Of a stretch of DNA of 47,083 nt, positions 18,801 through 27,163 are shown piece after piece. Every line of letters begins with the position of its first letter. Position 1 is the first letter of the stretch. The position numbers were made by a program, and so were the translations under genes. Origin of the DNA: Desulfosarcina cetonica JCM 12296 (GTDB lineage Bacteria > Desulfobacterota > Desulfobacteria > Desulfobacterales > Desulfosarcinaceae); assembly GCF_001311845.1 (NCBI RefSeq), contig NZ_BBCC01000030.1, positions 1 through 47,083 of the forward strand, in the 5' to 3' direction. The notes below the pieces were generated by a model that was not told the DNA's origin, did not search any database, and saw nothing but the letters and a program-made list of their open reading frames with translations.

Positions 18801-19838
18801 AACCGCACCCAGTTTGCCGTGGGCCAGGGACGCTGGGCCGTTCCGGTGAAAGGTGCGTTCACCGAGAATTTGCGCGGGGTGGACATCGCCGTGCATTCAC
18901 GTTCCACCAATGTCATCGGCATCATCGATACCGATGATTTTTTCATGTACCTGGGCGGGATGTCCCTGGCGGTGAAAAACGTCAAGGGCGAGGCGCCGGA
19001 CACCATGGTGACCCTGCACCGCCGCAAGGATGAATTGACCGTCGAGGATGTGACCAAGACCATCGGCCGGGAGATGCGCACCCGTTATCTGAATCCCCAA
19101 TGGATCGAGGGTATGAAGCGCGACAACTACGGCGGCGCCCGCCAGATGGCCGATTTCGCCGAGAATCTGTGGGGCTGGCAGGTGACCGTGCCGACGGCCG
19201 TGGATGCGGCCAAATGGCAACAGGTGTATGAGGTCTACGTGGAAGATAAATACGGCGAGGATCTGGAGGCTTTCTTCAATGCCCACAATCCCTGGGCCTA
19301 CCAGTCCATGACCGCGCGCATGCTGGAGACGGTGAGAAAGGGATACTGGCGCCCCGACGAAGCGGTGAAACGCAAACTGGCCGCCGAGTATGCCGTCAAC
19401 GTGGTGGAGAAGGGTGTGGCCTGCTGTGATCACACCTGCAACAACCCCATGCTCAACCAGATGGTGGTGAACATCATCTCGCTTCCGGGAGTGCTTTCGC
19501 CGGAGATGGTCGAGCAGTTCAGACTGGCCATCGAAAAAATGGCGGCCAAGGACCTGGACCAGCAGACCGCCGACCGGAAGATGCTGCTGGAAAAGCTCAC
19601 CGCAGACACGAAGACGACGGCGCCTGCAGACCCGGCGTCCATGGACAAGGCGGAGAAGGATATGGCCTCGGCCGATGCGCCGGCAAAGGCCGAGGCGGTC
19701 GAGGGGTACAAGATGGAAGACATGGACACCCAGGATCAGACCAGTGCCTTGAGTTCGTCGGGCGTGCAATGGATGGCATCGCTGTTCGTGCTTCTGGTGT
19801 TGGGGCTTTTCTTTTGGGGCGTTAAGCGGCGCAAGTAA
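15869..19838 (+). CDS. Membrane-anchored CobN/HmuS-like chelatase-family protein, two frameshifts
   Basis: The restored product is about 1,323 residues of the CobN/ChlH large-subunit family. Unlike cytosolic CobN it has an N-terminal hydrophobic signal/anchor (WVWLVILLLPFGLPAIGLAE) and a C-terminal membrane helix before KRRK, so the body should face the periplasm. The core motif is HLGTHATYEWLPGK, followed by LYPYIVDDIGEG and VILDHLTPP; near the C-terminus is CCDHTCNNPML. Frame breaks lie at 16486-16489 (AGGATC, probably AGGGATC) and near 18632 (GCACTATCAAG lacks one base). Both flanks are intact. The start is a TTG preceded by GGAG. It resembles HmuS of Bacteroidetes haem operons, proposed to remove metal from tetrapyrroles; here the context is corrinoid. 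No CobS/CobT partners are present. Confidence 0.85.
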
Positions 19839-19842
19839 GAAT

Positions 19843-19992
19843 GATGGACTCGTAAAAAGTCGCATTTCCGACGGATTCGTAAAAAGCCCGAGATCAAGCT
19901 TGCGAATCCTGAGGAATGAGGCGTACTTTTGCGTACGCCGCAGTGACGAAGGATACGCGTAACGCCGATATCGGGCTTTTTACGAATCCGTC
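19843..19992 (+). repeat. Dispersed inverted-repeat element, copy 2
   Basis: The core is 19870-19992, with GACGGATTCGTAAAAAGCCC at the left and GGGCTTTTTACGAATCCGTC at the right. An extra partial left end (GATGGACTCGTAAAAAGTCG) precedes it from 19843, as in copy 3. It lies between the CobN-like gene and the DUF2162 gene, five bases after the stop and about 16 bases before the next start, without interrupting either. Confidence 0.9.
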
Positions 19993-20008
19993 AAGAAGGG
20001 GCGGCACC

Positions 20009-20757
20009 ATGCTTTATAAAAGCCTGATTCTCGGTGTGCTTTTCAGTATCGGCGTGTTTGCCGTCAAAAGCGGGGTGGGGGTTGCCTATGGGGTCTGGCA
20101 CCAAAAGCGAAAACGTGACACGGCCCTCGGGCTTGTTCTGTTTGCCCTCGGCTATGCGCTGATTTTTGGCGCCGCGGCCGTCATCCTGCCCCGCCTGGAC
20201 CTTGCACGTCACCTGTCGGTCGTGCAGACCTGGGTTCAGCACGGCATGCTGGTTCATCTGATCATGGCCGCGCTGATGATGGGCTGGGGCGTCGTTTTGC
20301 TCAGACACAGCGCTTCGCCAACGTCATCGCGGAGCCGGGGATGGCTGATGCTGGTGCTGCCCTGTCCGCTGTGTCTTACCGTGATTCTGCTCTCGTATGC
20401 GTTTCTGATCGCCTGTTTTCCGGATCATCCCATCGGGCTCGCCGCTTTACTCTTCTTCGCCTTCGTACTGATCAGCCTGGTCACCACCGTGGCGGTCCGG
20501 CGCTATGGGCAGATTTCGGGCATGCCGCCCGATCTGTTCCTGGGCGGCGTCATGCTGCTGATGTCGCTCTATTTCATCGTTTCGGTGACGGTCATGCCCC
20601 ATTTCGCCGACCTGGACAAGGTCTATCGCATGGCCCGTTACGATGCCGGCCAGCCTTCCCGGGAGATCTTCCAGGCGGTGGTCCTTGCCGTCTGTATCGC
20701 CGGTGCCTTCGCCTCCGGTTTTTTTCTACCATCCGAAAGACAAGGAGTCCGTCATGA
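20009..20757 (+). CDS. DUF2162-type polytopic membrane protein, probable one-base break
   Basis: A protein of about 249 residues with six or seven hydrophobic segments, starting MLYKSLILGVLFSIGVFAVKSG. It fits the DUF2162 putative transporter family as I recall it; such proteins sit beside HmuS/CobN-like, ExbB-like and DUF2149 genes. A conserved-looking LPCPLCLTVIL lies in the middle. As written, the frame runs on to 20998 with a non-membrane tail. Adding one T to the run at 20719-20725 ends the protein at TGA 20755-20757, overlapping the next ATG as ATGA, so a base is probably missing. The start follows GAAGGGG. It might be the inner-membrane conduit of the corrinoid module; that is inference. 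Confidence 0.7.
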
Positions 20758-21395
20758 TCGACCTGGGTGCACTGCTCAAAACCTTCATTTATCTGATCTC
20801 CTCTGCATTGCTCTACCCGGTGCTGCTCTTGCTGGTGGGCCTGACCCTGGTCATCATCGTTCAAGGCGGATCGTTTCTTGCCGAGTGGTTGGAACGGGTG
20901 CGCCTGAAACCCTGCGCGCCGCAAGCGCTTCCGCAGCTGCTCAAAAGCGGGCAGGCATCGGCCGCGGTGGCCCACCGGGTGAATCAGTACGTTCGTGACC
21001 TGCGGCAGGTGCGGCGCCAGGATAGCGACGTCGACGTCAGCGTGGAGAATCTGCTGCAGGAGACGACCCTGAAGCTCTGGAAATCCATGGACCGGCTTCG
21101 CATCCTGGTGCGGGCGGCGCCCTCCCTGGGGTTGATCGGGACGCTGATCCCCATGGGCACCGGGCTGGCGGCCCTGGGGCAGGGGGATATGACCCGGCTG
21201 ACCACCGATCTGGTGATCGCCTTCACCACCACCGTGGTCGGGCTGGCCATCGGAACCGTGGCTTTTTTTCTCTACACGATCCGGCGCCGCTGGATTGAGG
21301 AAGACATCAAGAACATGGAACTGGCCACCGAAATGCTGATGGATGATGAGAAAGGCAGTGGATATGAGATATTTAAAAACGCGGCGAACCAGTAG
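20754..21395 (+). CDS. MotA/TolQ/ExbB-type proton channel protein
   Basis: A 213-residue membrane protein of the MotA/TolQ/ExbB family. It has one hydrophobic segment near the N-terminus (residues 10-38), a cytosolic helical loop, and two further segments: APSLGLIGTLIPMGTGL, the family signature with conserved Gly and Pro, and TDLVIAFTTTVVGLAIGTVAFFLY. Such proteins form proton channels that energise periplasmic or outer-membrane partners. No ExbD or TonB gene is next to it; its partner is probably the overlapping DUF2149 gene. AAGGAG precedes the ATG, and the stop lies 32 bases inside the DUF2149 gene. Confidence 0.88.
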   Translation: MIDLGALLKTFIYLISSALLYPVLLLLVGLTLVIIVQGGSFLAEWLERVRLKPCAPQALPQLLKSGQASAAVAHRVNQYVRDLRQVRRQDSDVDVSVENLLQETTLKLWKSMDRLRILVRAAPSLGLIGTLIPMGTGLAALGQGDMTRLTTDLVIAFTTTVVGLAIGTVAFFLYTIRRRWIEEDIKNMELATEMLMDDEKGSGYEIFKNAANQ

Positions 21396-21726
21396 CCGGG
21401 GGCGAGCCTTCGGCGATGCGGCCTTTCGCGACGATGACCCCATGACCGGCGTGGCCAATCTCTTCGACATCGGCCTGGTCTTCATCGTGGGCCTGTTGCT
21501 GACCTTGTTCAGCGCCTATCGCCTCCAGGATCTTTTTGATCAGACATCGGAGATGACCATCATGAAGCAGAAGGCCTCGGGGGAGATGGAGATCATCACC
21601 AAGAAAGGTAAAAGCATCAAGGCCACCCGGGTGACGCGCGAGTCTGCCAAGGGCATGGGTAACCGCCTGGGTGTGGCCTATCGGTTGGAGGACGGCACGA
21701 TGGTGTACGTGCCGGACGGTAAATAG
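21364..21726 (+). CDS. DUF2149-type single-span membrane protein
   Basis: A 120-residue protein with a basic N-terminus, the motif DDDPMTGVANLFDIGLVF, one membrane helix (FIVGLLLTLFSAY) and a soluble C-terminal domain. The layout (short cytosolic part, one helix with a leading Asp, periplasmic domain) resembles ExbD/TolR, so it could supply the plug of the ExbB-like channel; that is inference. I recognise it as DUF2149 from the DPMTGVANLFD region and its pairing with a CobN/HmuS-like gene. Its start overlaps the end of the ExbB-like gene by 32 bases, which implies coupled synthesis. Confidence 0.8.
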   Translation: MRYLKTRRTSSRGRAFGDAAFRDDDPMTGVANLFDIGLVFIVGLLLTLFSAYRLQDLFDQTSEMTIMKQKASGEMEIITKKGKSIKATRVTRESAKGMGNRLGVAYRLEDGTMVYVPDGK

Positions 21727-21778
21727 GAATATGAGGATATCGTGAACCGTGAATGTGCAGAGAAAATTGAGGCTGGAA

Positions 21779-23854
21779 ATGCTTAAGATGAGAAAACCGG
21801 GGCTTTGCCTGCGATGGCTGTTGATCGTGCTGGCCGGCTGGCTTGTGTTGAGCCCGTTGGCAGGGGCCAAGCCGGTCACGGTGACCGACGATGCCGGCAG
21901 GGTCATTCGACTGGCGGGCGTTCCCCAGCGGGTGGTCTGTCTGGTGCCTTCGGCAACGGAGATGATCTTTGCCATCGGGGCCGGGGATGCCGTGGCCGGC
22001 ATCACCCATCACAGCAGCGCGCTGCGGGGTGCCGCCGAAAAACCGCTCGTGGGTGGATTTTCGTTCCCGTCCGCCGAGCGGATCATGGCCTTGAAACCGG
22101 ACCTGGTCATCGCCTCGTCCCTGAACGCCAAACGGATCGCCATCCCGGATAACGCCATCCCGGTCCTGGTGCTGGATATCCGGCGCATGGACGACGCCTT
22201 TCGTCATCTGCGGCTCATGGGAACCCTTTTCGCGCGCCAGGCCGAGGCCGATGCGCTGATCCAAAAGAACCGCCGCCAGTTGGATCTGATCGCCCGCAAG
22301 GTGGCCCAAATTCCGCCCGAGCGGCGCAAACGGGTCATGCGCCTGATGGGCAAGGGGCCGATCATGACGCCGGGAAGCGATTCGTTTCAAAACGAGATGA
22401 TCCGCGCCGCCGGTGGAATCGCGCCGGACTTCGGCCAGGCCGGCGGGGCGGTGCCGGTTTCCCGTGAGCAGTGGACCGATTTCAATCCTCAGGTGCTTTA
22501 CGGTTGCGGCTGGGATGTGAAGGCCGACGATGCGGTTTTCAATCAAGCGGACTGGAGCGGCGTGGATGCGGTTCGGCAGCAGCGCATCTACACCTTGCCC
22601 TGCGATCTGACTTGCCGGGCCGGCGTTCATCTCGGCGATTTTGTCGCTTGGCTGGCCTCGCTGATCTATTCGCAGGAATTTGCCGATGCAGGCCATGAGG
22701 TTCTGCCCCGTCAGGTGATCGATCGCCGGCCGGTGCCCATCGACCTGGATTATGTGCAGGCGGCCGTCGTGGCTACCAGCACCATCCATGATTTTCCCAA
22801 CAAAAGCCTGATTGTCGATTTCAAGACGCCTCGCGGCATCGTCTCCACGCTGGAGGGCGCCCGCGACGGCATCCTCACCGTGGGCAACCACTACTCCTCG
22901 CCGCCTTGCTGGGCCCTGACCCCCATGACCGGGCTGGACGGCCTGCATCAGGAGCTTTATCCGGTGATCGGCAAAGAGAAGGCCAATACGACGTTTCTCT
23001 TCACCGGTGCCAACATGGACAACCTGTCGGTCCAAAAGGAGACCTACAAGGAGATGACCGTCTATGCCCTGGTGACCGCCGGCGTGCGCGGCAATGCCGT
23101 GCGCATGTCCCGGGACGTGGGCAATTACTACGAGCCGGGCACCATCAACATGATTTTTCTCAGCAACATGCGCCTCACGCAAAGGGCCATGACCCGGGCG
23201 ATCATATCGGCCACCGAGGGCAAAAGCGCGGCATTGCAGGATCTGGATATCCGTAGCGCCTACCTGCCGTTGGATGCGGCGGCCACCGGCACCGGCACGG
23301 ACAACATCATCGTCGTCCAGGGGGATGGCAAAACCGTGGACAATGCCGGCGGCCATTGCAAGCTGGGCGAATTGATTGCCCGGACCGCCTACGCCGGTGT
23401 ACGCGAAGCGATCTTCAAGCAAAACGGAATTGTCGGTCGGCGCGATATTTTCCAGCGGCTGGTCGACCGCCACATCAGTGTTTCACGGCTGGTCGGCAAG
23501 GCTGACTGCGACTGTATCGCCGAGGACCGGATGTTTGCCGGCCGCGTGGAAGCGACCTTGCTGGATCCGGCAATGGCCGGCTTTCTCGAAGCCGCCCTGG
23601 CGATCAGTGACGGCGCCGGAAGGGAGACGGTTGCCGACCTGGCATCCTACCGGACCTGGTGCCTGGCCGTGGCCGGCCGCATTGCCGGTCGGCCGCTGGA
23701 AGAACTGACCGCTTTCGTGACCGATGAGAAATTCCCCAAACCCCTGGCCATGGCCCTGAATGCGATTTTTACCGGTGTTTCCCGGGCGCCTGGCGTTCAT
23801 TTGACCGATGTGCCCATGAACGCAACCCCACCCATCGCCGACAACGGAAAGTGA
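21779..23854 (+). CDS. BtuF-like corrinoid-binding protein fused to CbiZ amidohydrolase
   Basis: A 691-residue exported protein. Residues 1 to about 31 form a signal peptide (LRWLLIVLAGWLVLSPLAGA). Residues about 34-310 are a BtuF/FecB-type periplasmic binding domain, with VTVTDDAGRVIRLAGVPQRV and LVPSATEMIFAIGAGD. Residues about 345-560 are CbiZ, adenosylcobinamide amidohydrolase, with TVGNHYSSPPC, AVRMSRDVGNYYEPGTINMI, SATEGKSAAL, ATGTGTDNIIVV and GGHCKLGELIARTAY. CbiZ removes the lower-ligand arm from cobinamides so the corrinoid can be rebuilt. Fused to BtuF with a signal peptide, it should act in the periplasm. The start ATG follows GAGG; an upstream GTG at 21749 is possible. No BtuC or BtuD is nearby. 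Confidence 0.9.
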   Translation: MLKMRKPGLCLRWLLIVLAGWLVLSPLAGAKPVTVTDDAGRVIRLAGVPQRVVCLVPSATEMIFAIGAGDAVAGITHHSSALRGAAEKPLVGGFSFPSAERIMALKPDLVIASSLNAKRIAIPDNAIPVLVLDIRRMDDAFRHLRLMGTLFARQAEADALIQKNRRQLDLIARKVAQIPPERRKRVMRLMGKGPIMTPGSDSFQNEMIRAAGGIAPDFGQAGGAVPVSREQWTDFNPQVLYGCGWDVKADDAVFNQADWSGVDAVRQQRIYTLPCDLTCRAGVHLGDFVAWLASLIYSQEFADAGHEVLPRQVIDRRPVPIDLDYVQAAVVATSTIHDFPNKSLIVDFKTPRGIVSTLEGARDGILTVGNHYSSPPCWALTPMTGLDGLHQELYPVIGKEKANTTFLFTGANMDNLSVQKETYKEMTVYALVTAGVRGNAVRMSRDVGNYYEPGTINMIFLSNMRLTQRAMTRAIISATEGKSAALQDLDIRSAYLPLDAAATGTGTDNIIVVQGDGKTVDNAGGHCKLGELIARTAYAGVREAIFKQNGIVGRRDIFQRLVDRHISVSRLVGKADCDCIAEDRMFAGRVEATLLDPAMAGFLEAALAISDGAGRETVADLASYRTWCLAVAGRIAGRPLEELTAFVTDEKFPKPLAMALNAIFTGVSRAPGVHLTDVPMNATPPIADNGK

Positions 23855-23899
23855 CGGATACTTGTGAGAATAGCTGATGAAAGCCGGATTTCATTATTC

Positions 23900-25825
23900 A
23901 TGAAAACGACCTTGCCCTCCTTTTTGATCCACACCCGACCATGGCTGAGAGATTGCTTTTTGATCCTTGCGCTGACGGTGCTGACCTTGAGCCCGGGACG
24001 CGCCGTTTACGGCCAGGAAAACCACGACCATGCGGAGGGGGCACTGGTTCTGGAGAGTATCGTGGTAAGCGCCGAACGCATCGACGCCTATGCCCAAACC
24101 AATCCCCAGCAGGTGGTTGTCCTGGATGACGCGGAGATTCAACGTCGCAACATGCTCAGCGTGGAAGAGGCGCTCGGCAGCATGGCCGGCGTGGAGGTGA
24201 AGAAAAGTTCGGGCATCGGCTCGCGCATCTCCATCCGCGGATCGGGAAAATCCAGTGGCGTGCTGGTGCTGCTCAACGGCCGGCCCCTGGGCAGCAGTCA
24301 GTATGGCGGCGCGGATCTGTCCACGATTCCCATCGAGATCGTCAAGTCGATCACGGTCTTCAAACCGCCGGTGCCGGTATGGCTGGGGCCCGGTGCCAGC
24401 GAAGGCGCCATCGTCATCGTTACCCGGGATGCGACCGATATGCGCGGTGAAAAAAAGCCGCACGTCACCCGGATACGGGGTGCCGGCGGTTCCTACGGGT
24501 ATGCCGAGGCCTCGGTGAGCCACCGGGTCAAACTGACGGCGGGCAGCGCCATGGCCACCGCCAGCGGCAACCATCGGGACGGCAAACGGACCAACAGCGA
24601 CCGGAATAGCGGTAATGCCTCCCTGCACTGGGATCGGGCTCTTTCCGGCGGACGGCGGCTGGAACTGGACGGTCGCTACTATCTGTCCGAATACGGCAGC
24701 GCCGGACCGGAGGACAACCCCACGCCCGACGCCCGCCAATCCTACCGCAAGGGGTCCCTGGACAGCCGGCTGAGCGGCATTGTCGGCAGCAGTGGCGATT
24801 ACGCGATCAATCTTTATGGCGACACCGTCCATCTGAAGGACGAAAGCCAGACCGGCCTGGTATCGACCCTGGACGACGATAAAATCGGGATCAAGGCGGA
24901 AAACAACTGGAGCGGGGACGATGACCGCTGGGGCCTTCAATTGAGCGGTATTTTGGAACGCGATGACGTTGACCATACCCTGTCCGGCAGCCATCACCGC
25001 ACCACTTCCGGGATCGGGGCCCAGGTCGATCGCCGCTGGACGGCCCTTGCCACCACCCTCGGCGCCCGTATCGATCACACCACGGATTTCGACTTCAATC
25101 CCGGCTTTTCCGGCGGGTTGAGTATCCCCTTGAATGACCGCTGGGCGGTCAAGGCCAATGCCGGTTACCGGGTCAATATCCCCACCTTCGGCCAGCTCTA
25201 CCAGCCCAGCCATGGCAGCATCGACCAGGCCCGGGGCAATCCCGATCTTGATGAGGAGCGGATCTGGTCGACCGACGCCACCCTGGAATACCGCCAGGGA
25301 AAGGCGCACCACTTCCAGGTTTCCCTGTTTCGCTCCGATACCCGGGATCCGATCGTCTATGAGCGGGGCGACGACCGCATCTATCGGCCGATGAATGCCG
25401 ATCGCGCCTGGCGGCACGGTGTTGAGGCCACATGGAAATACGGGTTCGCCAGCGGTCTGAGCCTCGACTTCGACGCCATTTTGCAGGATTCGGAGGTGAC
25501 CGATACCGGTAACGAACTACCCTATACCCCCCGGGTGAAACTCAAGCTGACCATGCAGTACACGCTGAAAGACCCCGGTACCCGGCTGGAGACGACCCTG
25601 CGCTACCGCAGCCGCCAGTACAGTGAAGCCGAGAACCGCGAGGATCAACGCATTGACGCGTATACCACCGTGGATGTAAAAGTGATCCAGCCGTTTACCA
25701 TCAGAACCCTGGCCGCGGAAGGGTTCCTGACCGTGGAGAACCTGTTGGATGAAGATTATGAAGTCCACTATGGCTACCCCGATGACGGGGTTCGCTTTGT
25801 CTCCGGATTCAATCTGACATTTTAA
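23900..25825 (+). CDS. TonB-dependent receptor of the corrinoid locus (second)
   Basis: A 641-residue outer-membrane receptor. The signal peptide spans residues 1 to about 38 (LILALTVLTLSPGRAVYGQE). A TonB-box-like LESIVVSAERI follows, then a plug with ISIRGSG, VLLNGRPLG and GPGASEGAIVIV, and a barrel ending VRFVSGFNLTF with a terminal aromatic. It differs clearly from the receptor at 13809, so the two may take different corrinoids or forms of them; that is inference from position. The start is uncertain: the ATG at 23900 gives the better signal peptide, but its ribosome site is weak, and an in-frame GTG at 23864 is the alternative. It is followed after 14 bases by CbiK. Confidence 0.88.
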   Translation: MKTTLPSFLIHTRPWLRDCFLILALTVLTLSPGRAVYGQENHDHAEGALVLESIVVSAERIDAYAQTNPQQVVVLDDAEIQRRNMLSVEEALGSMAGVEVKKSSGIGSRISIRGSGKSSGVLVLLNGRPLGSSQYGGADLSTIPIEIVKSITVFKPPVPVWLGPGASEGAIVIVTRDATDMRGEKKPHVTRIRGAGGSYGYAEASVSHRVKLTAGSAMATASGNHRDGKRTNSDRNSGNASLHWDRALSGGRRLELDGRYYLSEYGSAGPEDNPTPDARQSYRKGSLDSRLSGIVGSSGDYAINLYGDTVHLKDESQTGLVSTLDDDKIGIKAENNWSGDDDRWGLQLSGILERDDVDHTLSGSHHRTTSGIGAQVDRRWTALATTLGARIDHTTDFDFNPGFSGGLSIPLNDRWAVKANAGYRVNIPTFGQLYQPSHGSIDQARGNPDLDEERIWSTDATLEYRQGKAHHFQVSLFRSDTRDPIVYERGDDRIYRPMNADRAWRHGVEATWKYGFASGLSLDFDAILQDSEVTDTGNELPYTPRVKLKLTMQYTLKDPGTRLETTLRYRSRQYSEAENREDQRIDAYTTVDVKVIQPFTIRTLAAEGFLTVENLLDEDYEVHYGYPDDGVRFVSGFNLTF

Positions 25826-25839
25826 AAGAATGTGAAGCC

Positions 25840-26624
25840 ATGCAAAACAAGATTCCCATTGTGATGGCGGCCTTCGGCACCACCTCGCGCGCCATGGACA
25901 CCTACAGCAGGATCGACTCCGCCGTGAAGACGGCTTTTCCCGGGCATCCGGTCCGATGGGCCTATACCTCACGGATGGTCCGGGCGCACATGCGGCAGCG
26001 TCATCAGGCCAACATGAAAGGCCCCCTGGACGTCTTGGATGCCTTGGGTGATCAGGGGCACCGATGGGCCGTGGTGCAGTCCATGCACCTGATCTGCGGC
26101 CATGAGTTCTACCGCCTGGTGGATAATGTGCACCAGAGCCGGGTACGTGCCAGCATGGGGCTACCCCTGTTGACCGCCTATGCCGATTACCAGCTTGCCG
26201 CCCGGGCGATCCTCAGCGGCAGGGATCCCGGTGACGGCACGGCCCTGGTGCTGGTCGGCCATGGTACGGATCACCCGGCCTGGACGGCTATCCGGCGCTG
26301 GCGCAGATCCTGCGGACCCGAGGCGGCAACGTGCATGTGGCCACCATCGAGGGCGATACGGACATGGACGAGATCGTTGCCGCCGTGGTCCGTTCCGGCG
26401 CCCGGCGGGTTCGGCTGGTCCCCCTGATGTTGGTGGCCGGCGTGCATTTGGCCGAAGACATCGCCGGTGACACGGACTCGTGGAAAAGCGCCTTTGACGC
26501 CGCCGGCCTGGAAACGGCCGTGGAAACTCAAGGGTTGGGAAAAGAGGCGGCGATCATCGACCTGTTCATCCAGCATATCCGCGATGCCTTGGCGATCATT
26601 CCGGAGACATCGGCGCCGGCATGA
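25840..26624 (+). CDS. cbiK: Anaerobic sirohydrochlorin cobaltochelatase, one frameshift
   Basis: The restored product is 261 residues, the normal CbiK length. It inserts Co2+ into sirohydrochlorin, the entry to anaerobic cobalamin synthesis. The N-terminus has VMAAFGTTSRAM, then VQSMHLICGHEF, LVGHGTDHPAW with a catalytic His, and the C-terminal VPLMLVAGVHLAEDIAGD with the second metal-binding His. There is no signal peptide, so it is a cytosolic form, unlike the periplasmic CbiK of some Desulfovibrio. One base is missing at about 26286-26289 (ACGGCTATCC, probably ACGGCCTATCC), after which the frame continues as YPALAQILRTRGG. It may work with the CobN-like protein if cobalt is removed and reinserted. 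Confidence 0.88.
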
Positions 26625-26651
26625 TCGCCTGCCTGCGATTCCTGTCCGGTG

Positions 26652-26880
26652 CTACCCGTCACTGCCCTTTTTCCGGACCGGTTCCCATCCCCCGCCCAGC
26701 GCCTTGTAAAGGGCCACCAACGCCAGCGTCCATTCCTGAACATCCAGAAAGGCCGGCCTGCCACACCCGCAACAGGGTGGCGGTGCGGCCTTGGTTTGGA
26801 AGGTGGGCGTCTCGAACGGCTCAGTTTTCTGTTGCGTGAGCGCATCCAGGCCGCCTATGGTGCCCTGGACAAGATTTGAG
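26652..26880 (-). pseudogene. Remnant of a NodT-type outer-membrane efflux lipoprotein
   Basis: Read on the minus strand, the segment ends in DVQEWTLALVALYKALGGGW, the highly characteristic C-terminus of RND/NodT outer-membrane channel proteins (VALYKALGGGW). The upstream part is degraded and only loosely resembles the family coiled-coil repeats. No partner RND or membrane-fusion gene is present. It is a left-over 3' end of an efflux operon, wedged between cbiK and repeat copy 3. Confidence 0.6.
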
Positions 26881-26922
26881 AGTTGTGATAGCTACCCCCG
26901 GTTTTGAGATATTTCCATTGTT

Positions 26923-27072
26923 GATGAACTCGTAAAAAGTCGCATTTCCGACGGATTCGTAAAAAGCCCAAGATCAAGGCTTGCGAATCCTGAGGAATGA
27001 GGTGTACTTAGCGTACTCCGCAATGACGAAGGATACGCGTAACGCCGATATTGGGCTTTTTACGAATCCGTC
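26923..27072 (+). repeat. Dispersed inverted-repeat element, copy 3
   Basis: The core is 26950-27072, with the same 25-bp inverted ends as copy 2 and the same extra partial left end from 26923 (GATGAACTCGTAAAAAGTCG). A few substitutions, such as GGTGTACTTAGCGTACTCC, separate it from the others. It sits between the efflux remnant and the NuoF-like gene. Confidence 0.9.
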
Positions 27073-27088
27073 ATTGTTGAAAGTGACC

Positions 27089-27163
27089 ATGACGCATACA
27101 CGCACCGATGAAGACAAGGCCCATCTGAAGACGATAGCGGCAAGGAAGGCTGCCCGATCATGA
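27089..27163 (+). CDS. Possible 24-residue leader peptide or gene stub
   Basis: A short ORF (MTHTRTDEDKAHLKTIAARKAARS) begins just after repeat copy 3, and its stop overlaps the start of the NuoF-like gene as ATGA. It may be a coupled leader peptide, or the end of an upstream subunit gene cut away when the locus rearranged. The ribosome site is poor (AAAGTGACC). No family is recognised; support is weak. Confidence 0.3.
   Translation: MTHTRTDEDKAHLKTIAARKAARS

Noticed and set aside
19916..20008. N-terminal extension of the DUF2162 protein through repeat copy 2
   Set aside because: The extra residues (ending NADIGLFTNPS) are the translation of the repeat and recur wherever it occurs. The ATG at 20009 has its own ribosome site.
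21617..23473. Long 618-codon open frame on the minus strand
   Set aside because: It lies antisense to the BtuF-CbiZ gene. Its translation is rich in His, Gly, Arg and Asp with no family motif, as expected from the complement of a GC-rich gene.
23894..25417. 507-codon minus-strand open frame opposite the second TonB receptor
   Set aside because: Antisense shadow: no ribosome site, no recognised motif, and the plus-strand receptor is clear.
26528..26845. 105-codon minus-strand open frame beside cbiK
   Set aside because: It is not in the frame of the efflux remnant and has no family features. The recognisable VALYKALGGGW signal lies in another minus frame.
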